Below are positions 10,696 through 21,747 of a stretch of DNA of 64,000 nt, piece after piece; position 1 is the stretch's first letter, and each line of letters opens with the position of its first letter. The DNA is from Trichosporon coremiiforme (taxonomy: Eukaryota > Basidiomycota > Tremellomycetes > Trichosporonales > Trichosporonaceae). The stretch is taken from NCBI GenBank assembly GCA_039545355.1, contig BCJJ01000027.1, forward strand, positions 62,001 through 126,000, read 5' to 3'. Position numbers and translations under genes: made by a program. The notes beneath the pieces are model-generated. The model did not search any database. It saw only the letters and a list, made by a program, of their open reading frames with translations, and was not told the DNA's origin.

Positions 10696-13427
10696 ATGGC
10701 CGATAAGAGCTTGGCTGCTCCTGCCTCGCAAGAGCCATCCAGTGGCAAGGCTCCCCGATCTTGGGTTCCCCGTGCTTGTGACAGATGTAGGTGGCCATTT
10801 TTCCGACTTGGCAGTGGGGAACAGGTAGCTGACATCCGCAGGTCGCAAACGTAAAGCTCGCTGTGGTACGCCGATAACTGTCCTTGAACAGCACTGACAT
10901 TCGCAGATCAGCAAGTCCCTTGCCGCAACTGTGCCGAAGCCGGTGTCACCTGCACTCACGATGCGCCGGTTTTGAAGCGTGGCCCCCGTCCCAAGTGAGT
11001 CTGCTGGAGGAAAAAAACGATGGGAGAAGACCGAGGTTATTAACGCACACAGGCCTCGAAACCGTGATGTCGAGAGCAGGCTGCGCAATCTCGAGAGCCT
11101 GTTGGCAAGCATCTCGTCCGGTTCGGCCTCGGCGGCGTCTGTCTCGCTGTCGCGGAGGGAACTGGACCAGATTCGTGTGGCTGCTCACATTGCGCCCGCC
11201 TCTGATACGTCGCCGCCCTCCGACATGGGGGACGTCAAACCCAACGTGAACGCGACGCCTGCCCCGGATGCTGCCATGGGAACTCCTGGCTCTGTTAATA
11301 ATGCGCCTACGCCCGTGAACGGTATGGCCACCACGGCCAACCCGACGCTTAGCAACTACGTGCCGCCCATGTCGTTCGACTCGTTTGGCGTTCCGACGCC
11401 CGGTCAGGGCATGCCTGACCAGCAGATGATGTCAGGCGTCAACGCTACGCTTCAGCCGTCAATGTACGACCCCAGTGTCGTGGGTGCCGTCAGCCCTACT
11501 GCAACCAAGACGGGCGGCATTACGAGCAACACTAAGGGTCAAGATCTGCTTTACCGGTAAGTCGTGTGTGCGTGACTAACGGCTAATTTACAGTGACTCT
11601 GAAGGTCAGACGAAGTGGCTTGGCCCTTCGAGTGGTATGCCTCTCTTGGAGCGCCTCAAGGTCAATGGCCATCAGTGGAACTCGCCTCTAGACGACGGCA
11701 ACGTCACCGATCAGTGGATGTCTCTTTCGAGCGCCATTGGTGTCGACGTCGAGGGCACCAATGCCCTGGAGACGATTACTCCGCAGGACCCCACTAGTGC
11801 GCTTTCGCCGTCCAGCTCGCACGACGAGTACATCTGGGAGCGTGTGACCAATGTGATTCCGAGCGACCTCGTTGACAACTTGGTTCGCTCGTACTTCACA
11901 ATCTCGCACCTGCTTTGGCCGATTCTGCACGCGCCCACGTTCATGCAGCACTACGTTGACCCGGAGTACCGCAAGAACCCGTCGTTCGTCGCCCTCGTTC
12001 TTTCGATCTGCGCTCTGTCGTCGCGCTACACGCCCGACCAGAGGCTGCGAGTCACCAACTCAAAGGGTACTACCCTTGCGATTGAGGTTGTGTCGCTCGC
12101 CAAGGACATCATCGCTCAGACTGCCTCGGAACGCTCGGATCTCGCAATTGTACAGGCCCTGTTCAACTTCTCGGTCGTCCAGGAGGGTATCGCGCGTACC
12201 AACCAGGTTTGGTCGTTCCTCAGCCAGGCTGTCAGTGTCGCGATGGACATGGGTCTGCACCGTCGCAAGGACGAGTACAACTTCTCTGCCGTCGACCTCG
12301 AGGAGCAGAAGCGTACCCTGTGGGCCCTGTACTGCCAGACGGTCCAGGCGAGTTGCACGTACGGCCGCCCTCTTATGCTCCGCCTCCGAGACATCGGTGA
12401 GTTCAAACACTTTTACTGAAACTAACAGCCAGAACTCGACGAGCCTGCGCCCGTTGACGATGTGTACATCTCGGCTGAGCGCGGCATCGGCACTCAACCT
12501 GCCGACCGGCCATCCGTCATGGCCGGATTTGTTGCCGGCATTCGCCTGCACATGATCCTGGAGCGAACTGTTCGCCGGGTGAACCGGATCGTCCTGCAGA
12601 CGGACGAGACCAACATGAACTTCATCGACCTCGTGTCGGCTACCGGTCCTCGCAAGTACCGGATCGAAGACGAGCTCGAGCTGCTATCCCATGTGACGGA
12701 CGGCCTCGTGGGCGATTGGTCGTTCTCGCCCACGACGGTCGCCGACTCTGACAGCGTCCGATTCTTCCAGCGTACCCGAGTGTTCACGCTGCAGCAGTTC
12801 ATCCGGCTGCTGTCTGCCCGCCACCGTCTCACTGAGATCATGGGCTCCGAAGTTGGCACACTAGGCGGAACCGCCGAGGAGCAGGCTGTTCTGCAACAGA
12901 TCACGCAGTCGGCTCTTGGTATTATCGGGACCTACTCGATCATCGACGGCCAGGGCCGTCTCGACTTCTTCGGCGCGCACGCAATCTCGCAGCTGACGCA
13001 GGCGGGTGCGGGCCTCATCGGTGTGGTGCTGCATGTGCGCTCGAACGCGATTGCGGGCAGCGACAATGTCCTCCAGATCGCGTTGCAGGGCCTCTGCGCG
13101 TCCATCCTCGTCCTCCGGAAGCTCGGCACGCGACGACCAGCCGGCAACCGCTCTGCCGAGCTGCTTATCGAGTTCTCGCGTGCTTGTCGCATCTCGATCC
13201 CGGGTCTGCCCGAAAGCGAGCCGGCACCGTCCTCGAACGGGCCGGTCGACGTGCCGATGCTGCGCGCTCTGCCGCGGCGAAGGAACTCGAGCAAGGGCGG
13301 CCTCAAGCCGGGCGGCATGAGCCAGGCACAATTCGACGAGTGGCTCGGCATCGCGCTGCAGGGCACTGGCGACTGGATGGGGCCCGAAGGCGTCATGGCC
13401 CCGGGTCAGGAGGGTTTCGCCATGTAA
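10696..13427 (+). CDS. Zn(2)-Cys(6) fungal transcription factor
   Basis: Six exons (10696-10786, 10842-10865, 10907-10994, 11053-11556, 11594-12396, 12433-13427) join in frame to about 834 residues. The binuclear zinc cluster spans residues 28-54 with six Cys at 28, 31, 38, 44, 47 and 54 and the basic CRKRKARC loop. It is interrupted by two introns and followed by a KRGPRPK basic linker. A Gly/Pro/Asn-rich linker precedes KWLGPSSGMPLLERL and a fungal_trans-type middle homology region (LVRSYFTISHLLWPILHAPTF, ALSSRY, FLSQAVSVAMDMGLHRR, RTLWALYC, YGRPLMLRLRDI). It should be a nuclear DNA-binding regulator. Overall architecture resembles XlnR/Rgt1-class factors, but I cannot assign a target pathway. 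In the last intron, the second of two candidate AGs (ending 12432) is required to keep frame. Confidence 0.9.
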
Positions 13428-16400
13428 GCGTCGCGTGAGGGTTGTTTGGACGATCTTAGTTTCTCATTATCTTGTAACATGTACTTTATGATGATCTGCA
13501 TATCCACAAGAACATGAACTGACCCCACGGCGATCTGAAGTATGCGGAGGTGGAGGCCCAACCCGCGGCGCAGTCTCGTGTCGCCAACGTGTAGGATTGA
13601 AGCTCGGGGCCATGTGGTTGCCCGCATGCGGAGCCATTAACACCTGTAATCTCGGAGGGCACCTCCGCGTCGTCCGCGTCCGTCCGTGGCGCGAGTAGGC
13701 GCTCGGTGAATGCTCGGTCGTTCCAATTGCGTCAGTCTGACTGGCGCGCATGCATGACGACTAATCGGGTGCGAGGGCGAGCGATCGACGCTCCCGCATA
13801 CGTATGGGTGATCAACGGCCGTGACGGCCGAGAAGTCAGCGAGAATGTAGAAGCGGAGTTAATTTCTCCGAGAACTCTGCGCTAATCGCTAGGTGCCTTT
13901 GGCTGGCACAGCTGGCACCTCTAGATGGCACGGGATAACGGGTGCCGCACTGCATGTTAGATTGCACATGTGCGGAGTGCGGGCTACATGTCGGCGGGCT
14001 TGGCCCTCCTTTCGTCAGGAAATTGCTGAGAAACCAAGGCCAGATGGCACAGTTGGCCGCGGTGGAGGCGGACGAGGACGAAACGCAGGGAGCGGGCAAG
14101 TCAGTCCCGTCGTAGCCAAGCATAGCCAAGCGTCATGAAAACTTTCACACCACGCGCCATCGTCGCTCCGCCTTGGCCAATCCTGCTCTCCGCGGGCCGC
14201 TCGACTATACCCCGCTCGCCGCTCGGCGCTGCCGCTGCCTTCTTCGGATGGGGAAATCGGGGCGAAAGACGATGACGCTGGGTTGTGATGTGGTGGCGTC
14301 CAAGCCTCTCGGAGCCTTGGAAGGCGTGGACACAGTCTTGGCGAGTCTGGCGGCTTGCGTATGATGAATCCCGCAACCCCCGCACCAGTGTCCATGCCTC
14401 CGTCGTCGGGAGTTGGATTCCAGCGAGCAGCTCTGGTACAGAAATTTCGACAAAGTCCGAGATTTCTCGGCCTCTCGGCCCAGATGTCTCTTTGCTTGAT
14501 GCTCGCATATCCCGAGACTTCCGTGCACGACTAGGCGCGATTCGCCGCTCATGGGTGCCACCGCAGTGCGGCGAGCCGTGTACCGAGGCAGCAGGCTGGA
14601 CGGGGACATCGCCGTATCTCGGGCCGGCGTGTCATCACTCTCTCGTCCAACATCTTCCAGCATGCTTCCCTTCCAGCACAGCATGGCCACCTTCAGGAGT
14701 CAGCAGTGGCGATGGCTGAGCCATGCAGAAGGTTTATCCGCAACGAGCAAGTGCACACGACCATACTCCGACAGCGGAGCAGCCTTGCACGCCTTGCACG
14801 CCATGCCTTTGAATCGTTGCGAGATCCGCGGGGCTGGCATGCCAGATGTGCCAGGCACGGCAGGCGACAGCTGGCTGGTGGCATGGTGGATCTGGCCATT
14901 CGCATTGTCTCAGCCTCTAATCTCTCCTCCCTTCTGCGTTCGCCATCTCCCCATGCTCCCCACCTTGGCCACTTGCGATCTAAACAGTGCGGTACGCCCC
15001 GAGCCTTCCCCGATTGACAGACATGAACCAAGGCTAGGAGGCGTCGAGGCGTTTCTGGGCACTGAAAGGGCCAGGAAACGAGGCGCTCGAGCACTCGACT
15101 CAATCGCGACGGACGCGGACCCCCGCCTCTCAGAAGCCTTGCCGGCGGACTGGCGTGGGGTTGACGGCTGGCTATCTCGCTTATCCTTATCCTCCACTCT
15201 GCGCTAGGTCGTCTCCCCACTATCTTCAGCTATCCTCAGCTTGGACCGTGGTTAGGTCGCTCTGGGTCTTGGGTCGCCGGGACACGAACTAAGTGCTAGG
15301 ACGCCAGGACGCCAGGACGCTGCCCACGCCCACGCCCACGGCTAGTGCTGGCCCCACATCCACGCGTTCATAATGCCCCTAGCGCGTAGCGCATGATAGG
15401 TGATACGCGATACCCCACCCCGCAGTGTCAGTACACCGCACAGGTCGCCGTCCACATGGGTCCTCGGTTCTGTCAGATCCATTGATGGCCTCGGCCACCC
15501 CGGTAAGCCGGCAGAGCAGGGCACCTGGTCCAGAATCTTCGACGCAATCCCTCCGCACACAAACCCCGCAATCCCGCTGATCGTCCTCGTTGAGGGCGGA
15601 GGAGTTCGGCATATTCGGCTACAAGACCCCGGAGACTGAGAGGAAGGACCTCCCCGCGTTCCCCGGGTTGAGTCCTAGTCTTTCCTAGCTTCAGTAGTGC
15701 GTAATGCATGGTGCACAGTACGTGGTTACGTGGTGTGTGGTGCGAGATCGATCCCCGAGTCCCAGAGGGCCAAGATGAACGCCGATGTGCGCCGATCACG
15801 ACTAATGGCGTATCGTCTGGGCATGCCAGAACGCGGGGCACAGTGCGCGTGCTTATCACACCTTCATTAAGTCTAGGCTTCCAGCACGACGAGTTCATAG
15901 CGTGTTTCCCCACCTCATGCCACTCCGTGAGTTGCGCCGCGTCAGCTGCGGTTCTGCCGTACTCCAGTTCTGCCTGCCATCTATGCACCCAGATCTGCCA
16001 TTCCCTGCATAGGGCGAGCCGAGCAGGACTCACAGGGCGAGCAATGCAGGGCGCAAACGGCCCCCACCCACCTGACAGAACGGCGACTACCAATGTCATT
16101 TTGAGCGGAACATGCCGATGTTGGATCTACTTTTGGCACACATCGGTACGGCACGGCACCCCTCAGCGCTAACTTACGCATCAGCAGTAGGTAGCTGGCA
16201 CACAACGAGCACGACGCCATGTACACAAAGCCAGATCCAGATGCCTTCCGTCCCTGTTCTCGACCTTCCACGCCTTCTGCAGCTCTTGTCCAGCACCTTT
16301 GGCGCGCTGTCGTTCGCATCTATTCATGACCAGAGTACCGCAGAGTACCAATCACAAGTCTATTTATCAAAGAGGATGTTTGTATCAAGTGGGAAAAAGG

Positions 16401-16495
16401 GAAAAGCGTCCATACACACATCATCGTATTCTATGCAGATCGTCGCACAACACTGGGTTTCAGGTAGCAGTTTGTCGGAATAGTCTAGCTCGGTC
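13428..16495. other. Intergenic region between two transcription-factor genes
   Basis: About 3.1 kb with no convincing gene between the convergently arranged Zn-cluster factor and the MIG1 homologue. It contains short direct repeats near 15299-15340 (GGACGCCA repeats, then CCCACG repeats). A weak coding-like fragment near 15590-15675 (EFGIFGYKTPETERKDLPAFP) could be a relic but lacks any start or splice context. Confidence 0.45.
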
Positions 16496-18823
16496 TTACG
16501 CCTGTCCGTCCAGCTCCATAAGGTGCACGGGGCTCGGGCCGCGCGAGAAACTCGGGAGCGACGGCTTGACGTCCGACTGGTGGGCGCCGCCGCTCAGCGG
16601 GGCGAGCTTCGGGGGCGGCGACGAGTGGCCGATGACGCTCTTGGGCGACGGGTTGGTCGTCACCGTCGACGGTGTTTCGGATCCCCGGAACATGGGAGTC
16701 ATGCCAAACGCAGCGCGGACTGAGTGAGCAAGCTGCGAGTGCTGGGAGGATGATGACGTCGTGTGCACAGGAGACGACGCACGCGATCCCACAGGACTAC
16801 CGTGCGCCGATCCAACCGACAGTGAATAGCTCACCGAGGGAACGGACGAAAATGACGCCGATGTATGGGGAGGGGGAAGAGTGCGATCAGACGGAGGTGG
16901 AGGAGGAGGGATCGCACTCGAGTTCAGAATCTCTTCGACAGACTTGTGAGGCTCGGGCAACTTGGGAGGCGACATGCGTGATTTCGTCGCGCTCACGAGC
17001 GGAGAGTTCGGGACCGATCCGTGCGAGCTGTGCGGATGCGAGTGGTGGTGATGGTGATGGTGGTGGTGAGACGGGTGGCCGTAAGGGTGCGAGCGGTTCT
17101 TCGCATCACGCGCAGTGTGCGACCCGTGTCCATGCTTGCCGCTCGACGCGCTGTGGCCCTCGATCGGACTTGGCGCACGAGATGTCACCGGGCTCGCGTT
17201 CATCGACACGGGCGCGGTCGCAGCGTTACGTGCACCGAATAATGTCATGCCCCGCATCCCCGCGAGCACGGGGCTGCCGTGGGGAAGTTCCACAGAGCGG
17301 TGTCCCGGGTGCATCTCGTCATCAGACGAGTCGTCCGATTCGGGACTGGCGGCTCTAGAAACATCAGCAGAGGGCGCAAGAGAAGCATGGGTCGAGCGGT
17401 GACTGTGCATGTTGACCGGGTAGGGGTTGATGTGGTGGTGAGGCTTCGAGTGGTGCGAAGACCGGCTGCTGCTGCCGCTTCCCTTCTGCAGCGACATCGT
17501 GTGCTGCTGTTGCAAACGGGCGAGCTGCTGCTGCAGGTTGGCGTGGTGCAGGTGGTAGTTGTTGCCCGAGGGGCCGTTGCCGCCGAGCTTGGTCAGATCT
17601 TCCGACGATCCCAGGTTGGAACGTTCCTTGGGCGTGCTCGAGTTGCTCGAATGGTCGTTGCCACCGCCCGAAGCAGGGCCGTGTCCGGCGCCACCCGTGC
17701 CGTGTCCACCGTGACCGCCGGCGTGGTGCGCCGGCGTCAAGCAGTTGGGGCACGCGGCTGTCTGGCGCGCGACCTTGAGGCGCTTGCGGTAGCTCTTGTG
17801 GCAGTCCTCATGGCAGCATGAAGGGGGGAGCAGATACGTAGGATCCGCCAGAGTGCCTGCGGGAACAGCAGGATGGTTCGCAGTGGGCGGCTGCGGGGCA
17901 GACACCGGGAAGACGACCTGACCGCCGTTAGGAGTCGACGGCGCGGCTTGCGTGAAGCGATCCCGCTCGTTGGAGAAGCCGTAAGCGCCAGACGCGCCAG
18001 GACTGCCGCCGTTGCTCTTGGTGCGACCCGCACCTGCGGCGATCTGGCGGTGGCGAAGCTCATACTCAGCACGGCGGAACGCCTCGTGACGCTCAAGCTC
18101 GTAAAGCTGGTCCGAAGCGGCGGCGGCAAGGGCCGAAATGTCGTTCATTCCAGAGCCGCCACCACCGTTGTTCATCGGCAACGGAGGAAGGTACGGGTTC
18201 GCGTAGTCGTGGCGATCAAAGTCCATGCCGTAGGAAGGTCCGAGGTGCGGGAGGTGCCCTCGACGGTCGTCGGCCTCGCGGTGCTGCTGTGACTGGTCAG
18301 TTCTGAAATAAAGTTCGCTATTGTTTCCACGTACGTCGTCTTCTTCGTGGCGAGCAGCCTTCTTCGAGCCATTTTCGGTAGCAGGGGGCAGGTGAATTCG
18401 CGCATGGCGAGTAAGCTCGTCGCTACGGGAGAAGCGCTTGTCACATCCGGGATGGGTACAAGCGTGAGGCTTTTCGCCGGTGTGAGTTCGGATGTGACGA
18501 GTCTGGGGTAATGTCAGTTATCCGTCGGAAACATTTGGGGGCCCAATCTAAGCCGCGCATGCAGCCCAAAATCAGCTCACCTGGTGCTCGAGACGGTAGA
18601 ACGCGCGGTCACAAAGGGGACACTTGTAAGGCCTGGGGATCTTGCTCTTGTCCATGTTGAGAGCAGCGTCGGTGAGCGCCTTGACCGCTGGGTCATTGGG
18701 GTCGAGACGGCCCGTGATTGGGTCTGGAACGGGAGTAGGAAGCGAGGCGAGAGGATTTTCACCGCTGTTGTTCGAGTTGGAGGATGCTTCTGCCGATGCC
18801 ATGGTAGCTGGTTGCTGCGACAT
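16496..18823 (-). CDS. MIG1: C2H2 zinc-finger carbon catabolite repressor, Mig1/CreA type
   Basis: Exon 1 (18823-18581) and exon 2 (18502-16496) are joined across a 78-nt intron that splits the first finger. The product is about 749 residues. Residues about 69-125 form two classical C2H2 fingers: [16 protein letters not shown] joined to [15 protein letters not shown], then [21 protein letters not shown]. The RLEHQ and RSDELTR recognition helices are those of Mig1/CreA, which bind GC-rich SYGGRG sites to silence genes for alternative carbon sources. The remainder is low complexity: Gln-, Ser-, Gly- and His-rich tracts including a nine-His run. A second Cys cluster lies at residues 310-335 (CCHEDC then CPNC with a basic [11 protein letters not shown] between). 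An optional in-frame 42-nt intron starting with GTACGT near 18340 cannot be excluded. Confidence 0.93.
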
Positions 18824-21747
18824 GGCAGGGGTGGTGGATGTATCAAGATCGATAGGACGGTTGGGTGGATGGATGCTAAACGAGTGGATGGATGAATAAG
18901 AGCGAAAGGAAACTTGTTTAGTTAACAGTGTGGGGCCAATATGCAAGTTTTGGTAGAGCAAGGTGGAGTGGGTGGGAGGGCCGGCGGGCGTAAGGGGCGC
19001 CAACGGGTCTTGCTTAGTTGATAAGGAAAAACGGAGGCGGCCAAGCGATGGCGGCGATTCTGATTGCTCGATTCGTGCCTTCGGCTCGAGAGGAACAGAT
19101 CCAGCGGGCGAGTGTGAGAACGGACCGACGACGCCGGGTTGCAACGTGCGCAGCTGGGCTGGGAGGGTGTAGGCGAGAGTGTTGCTAGCGATGCGATGGG
19201 AAGCGACAGCAATAAAGAGATGTTGGGAAAAGTGAAAACCAAGGAAAACGGTTGCGGCAGTGGAATCGGTGATGGCAACTCAGCGCGGGGCGCGAACCTG
19301 ATGGACCTGGGGTGCGGTGGGGGATAGGGGCTTGCCAACGAGCGGTAGGTCAGGAGACCCGAGGGCCCGCTGACCTGTGCGACCCAGGCCGCCCAGGCAG
19401 CCCAGGCAGCGCACCGCCCAGGCACCCTGCCAACGTGCAACGTGTGTCGTGGACGCAGACGTAGAGGCGACACTGCGCTCGCGGGGGATCGGGGCAGACT
19501 TGGCCCTGGCAGCCTCGTGGCCTCGTGGCCTCTTGGCCTATGAGGCTCCGCGCCCGCGCCCCGCCTTCCCTGTTCTGCCTGTCCTGCTTGCCCCTCTTTG
19601 CGCCCCTGACCCTGGAGGAAGGCCGCGAGGCCCACTTGGCCACTGCCGTCCTGGGCCGCTTGCCGCCTGGCTCCTACCACCTGGCTCCTACCGCCTGATT
19701 GAGCACCTGGCATCTGGCACCTGCCTGGCATGCCTCCGATACCTGACCCGATGCCTGACCTCGTCGCTCGCCATCCTTGGCTGCCATGGCTGCATCACCA
19801 GGTGGGCGGTTGGGTCATTGGGTGGTGGTGGTTGGTCTGCATCGATGACTAACGGAGCTGCTCGGCCGTCGCACCATCGGAGCCGCGAGCCGCCGGAACA
19901 TAAATCCTAAACTCATCATTACATCGTGGGATCACTGGAATCTGTCCAATACTAGCCCGCATCTGCTGCATACACTGCGCACACTGGGCACACTCGTGCA
20001 CAACGATCGATCCAGTTGACGACCGTCCGTCCCTGTCCCCTGCCCGCATCGGGGCACGAGCAATCAGCAGTCAGCCTGCATCGCTGCGAGCGTTATGGCC
20101 GCCGCAGCCTCACCGACGTTGCGATACGTGACCGCAGCACACCCCCTCATCCCCGGGATCGAGATGTCTGCCGACACTCGTGCGGACGCCATACTCGAGT
20201 CCGCTCTGAACGTGGGATGCGAGTAGCGCCCGGTCATCGGTGTGGGCACGCTGGCTATAGCTGGACAAGCACGACCGCGTAGTGCCCGAGTGCACGATGG
20301 AGGGCCAATGGGCTGGGGCAGAAGCGGAGAGCGCGGGGCCCACCTCGATAACGATTCACGCGCTATCTGCCGCAGCAGTCCACGGGCCACGGACGGCCCG
20401 GAGTGGCCCCATGCACACCTGCTCAGCTAAAATAAACTCGTCTAGTGCCGCTTCTAGCGCAGCCCCCGGACCTGACCTCAAAGTCTGAGGGATCGAGGGA
20501 TCGAGGGAGCGAGCCGTAGCCACCTCGCGCGCACCAGGAGCCAAACGAATCCGGCAGCGGAGACACACTGCCCGGCATGCCCTGTCTGCGAGCTGGCACA
20601 GGCAGAGTTTCATGCATCGCCGGTCAGATTTCTTCTTCAGGCGAAAGACGGCATGAGCTCGGCAGGCCACGGTGGTACGACGGTGTACGGTGACCAGGTT
20701 GCCATTCAGAATTCATTGGCGTCGCTTAGAGGGATGTACGGGGCAGCAATGGCCGCAGCCGCATTAAGCGCTGTTGTTATTCGGCGATCAACAAAAATTC
20801 AATAATTTCACGCTTGTTGCCGCTGTTGTGCTTCGGCTTGGTTCGGCGTAAATCGTCTAATGAGCCGATGATCGTTCAAGCATATGGCGAGGCGACCGAT
20901 GGCCGCCCAGACTTAGACATGCCCAGACGTGCGGCAATGACGTTGCGGGATCGCTCGTGGCATGATCGTTGCATGCCAGACTGACTCGACTCCTGCAGGT
21001 CGCTGACATGCTGCGGAGGAACGTCGACAGGGAAGACGGTGCGGGGTAGCACGGCGGTGATGGACGGAATGTCGTGGTCTGGACTCGGGTCCTAGAGCGC
21101 CATCGTGCCCTTCGTGCCATTCCAGTGCACCAACGGGGACCCAGGGCTGCAGCGGGAAGCTGAGCGGACAACGGCGTGCATTCTCCGGCGCCGCATGCTC
21201 TATGCACCAGGCGCAGCGCCCGAAACAAGGAGTGTCCTTACGTGGTAGGGGCCCGATGAGCGCATGCAAGCCCGCCCTATGGTAATGAGATCTGGCCCCT
21301 CGATGACATGTGTCAGCAGTAAATTTTCCCCGTACCCCGGTGTCCCGTTGGTGGCCCGTCACTGTCTCGTACGCGGGATGCGGCAACGGCGACCACTGAG
21401 CGTCCGGGGCCGACGCAGGCCACGAACATGTGATGAAGTCCCCGCAGTGGCCTCCAGCTTGCCAACCCGACGGTAGTCGCCGCCCTCCACAACGACAAAT
21501 CTTGGCGAGCTGCAGCACTCGTGGGAGTCCTGATAGTTTGTCACCTCCACGTGCCCTCATCTATTGACGCCCCCTCCTTAATTTTCCAAGCTTTGTGATG
21601 CACTTTATCCAAGCCCCCTGTTGCCACGTGGGAGCGTCCACCTGAAGGGACGAGCATCCACCACATCAACAGGCTGCAACAAAGTTCATGTCCCTTCCCC
21701 AGTCTATCTTGTCCTTCACCTTGCTGCCACAACTTGCAGCCAACGGC
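18824..21747. other. Divergent intergenic region between MIG1 homologue and MTR10
   Basis: About 2.9 kb between divergently transcribed genes. The MIG1-proximal part contains a cluster of SYGGRG matches (19285-19290, 19307-19312, 19317-19322, 19481-19486). At 19370-19760 there is a zone of degenerate short repeats (CCAGGC, GGCCTCGT, CCTGGC). A CACGTG lies at 21625-21630 near the MTR10 start. No gene is supportable. Confidence 0.5.

Noticed and set aside
10307..10706. Overlapping 105-230 codon frames just before the Zn-cluster gene
   Set aside because: They arise from the CT-rich leader; compositions are Ser/Leu/Pro-only and no splice logic connects them to the gene.
15400..15680. Coding-like fragment EFGIFGYKTPETERKDLPAFP
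   Set aside because: It is short, without start or splice signals, and adjacent frames are broken; too little to name a gene or pseudogene.
18298..18340. A GTACGT...CAG segment in the MIG1 homologue as an additional intron
   Set aside because: It is 42 nt and in frame whether spliced or not, so sequence alone cannot decide; it was left as coding and mentioned in the gene entry.
19370..19760. CCAGGC/GGCCTCGT/CCTGGC repeat zone as a CRISPR or satellite array
   Set aside because: Units are short, irregular and without constant spacers; in a eukaryotic promoter they are ordinary low-complexity sequence.
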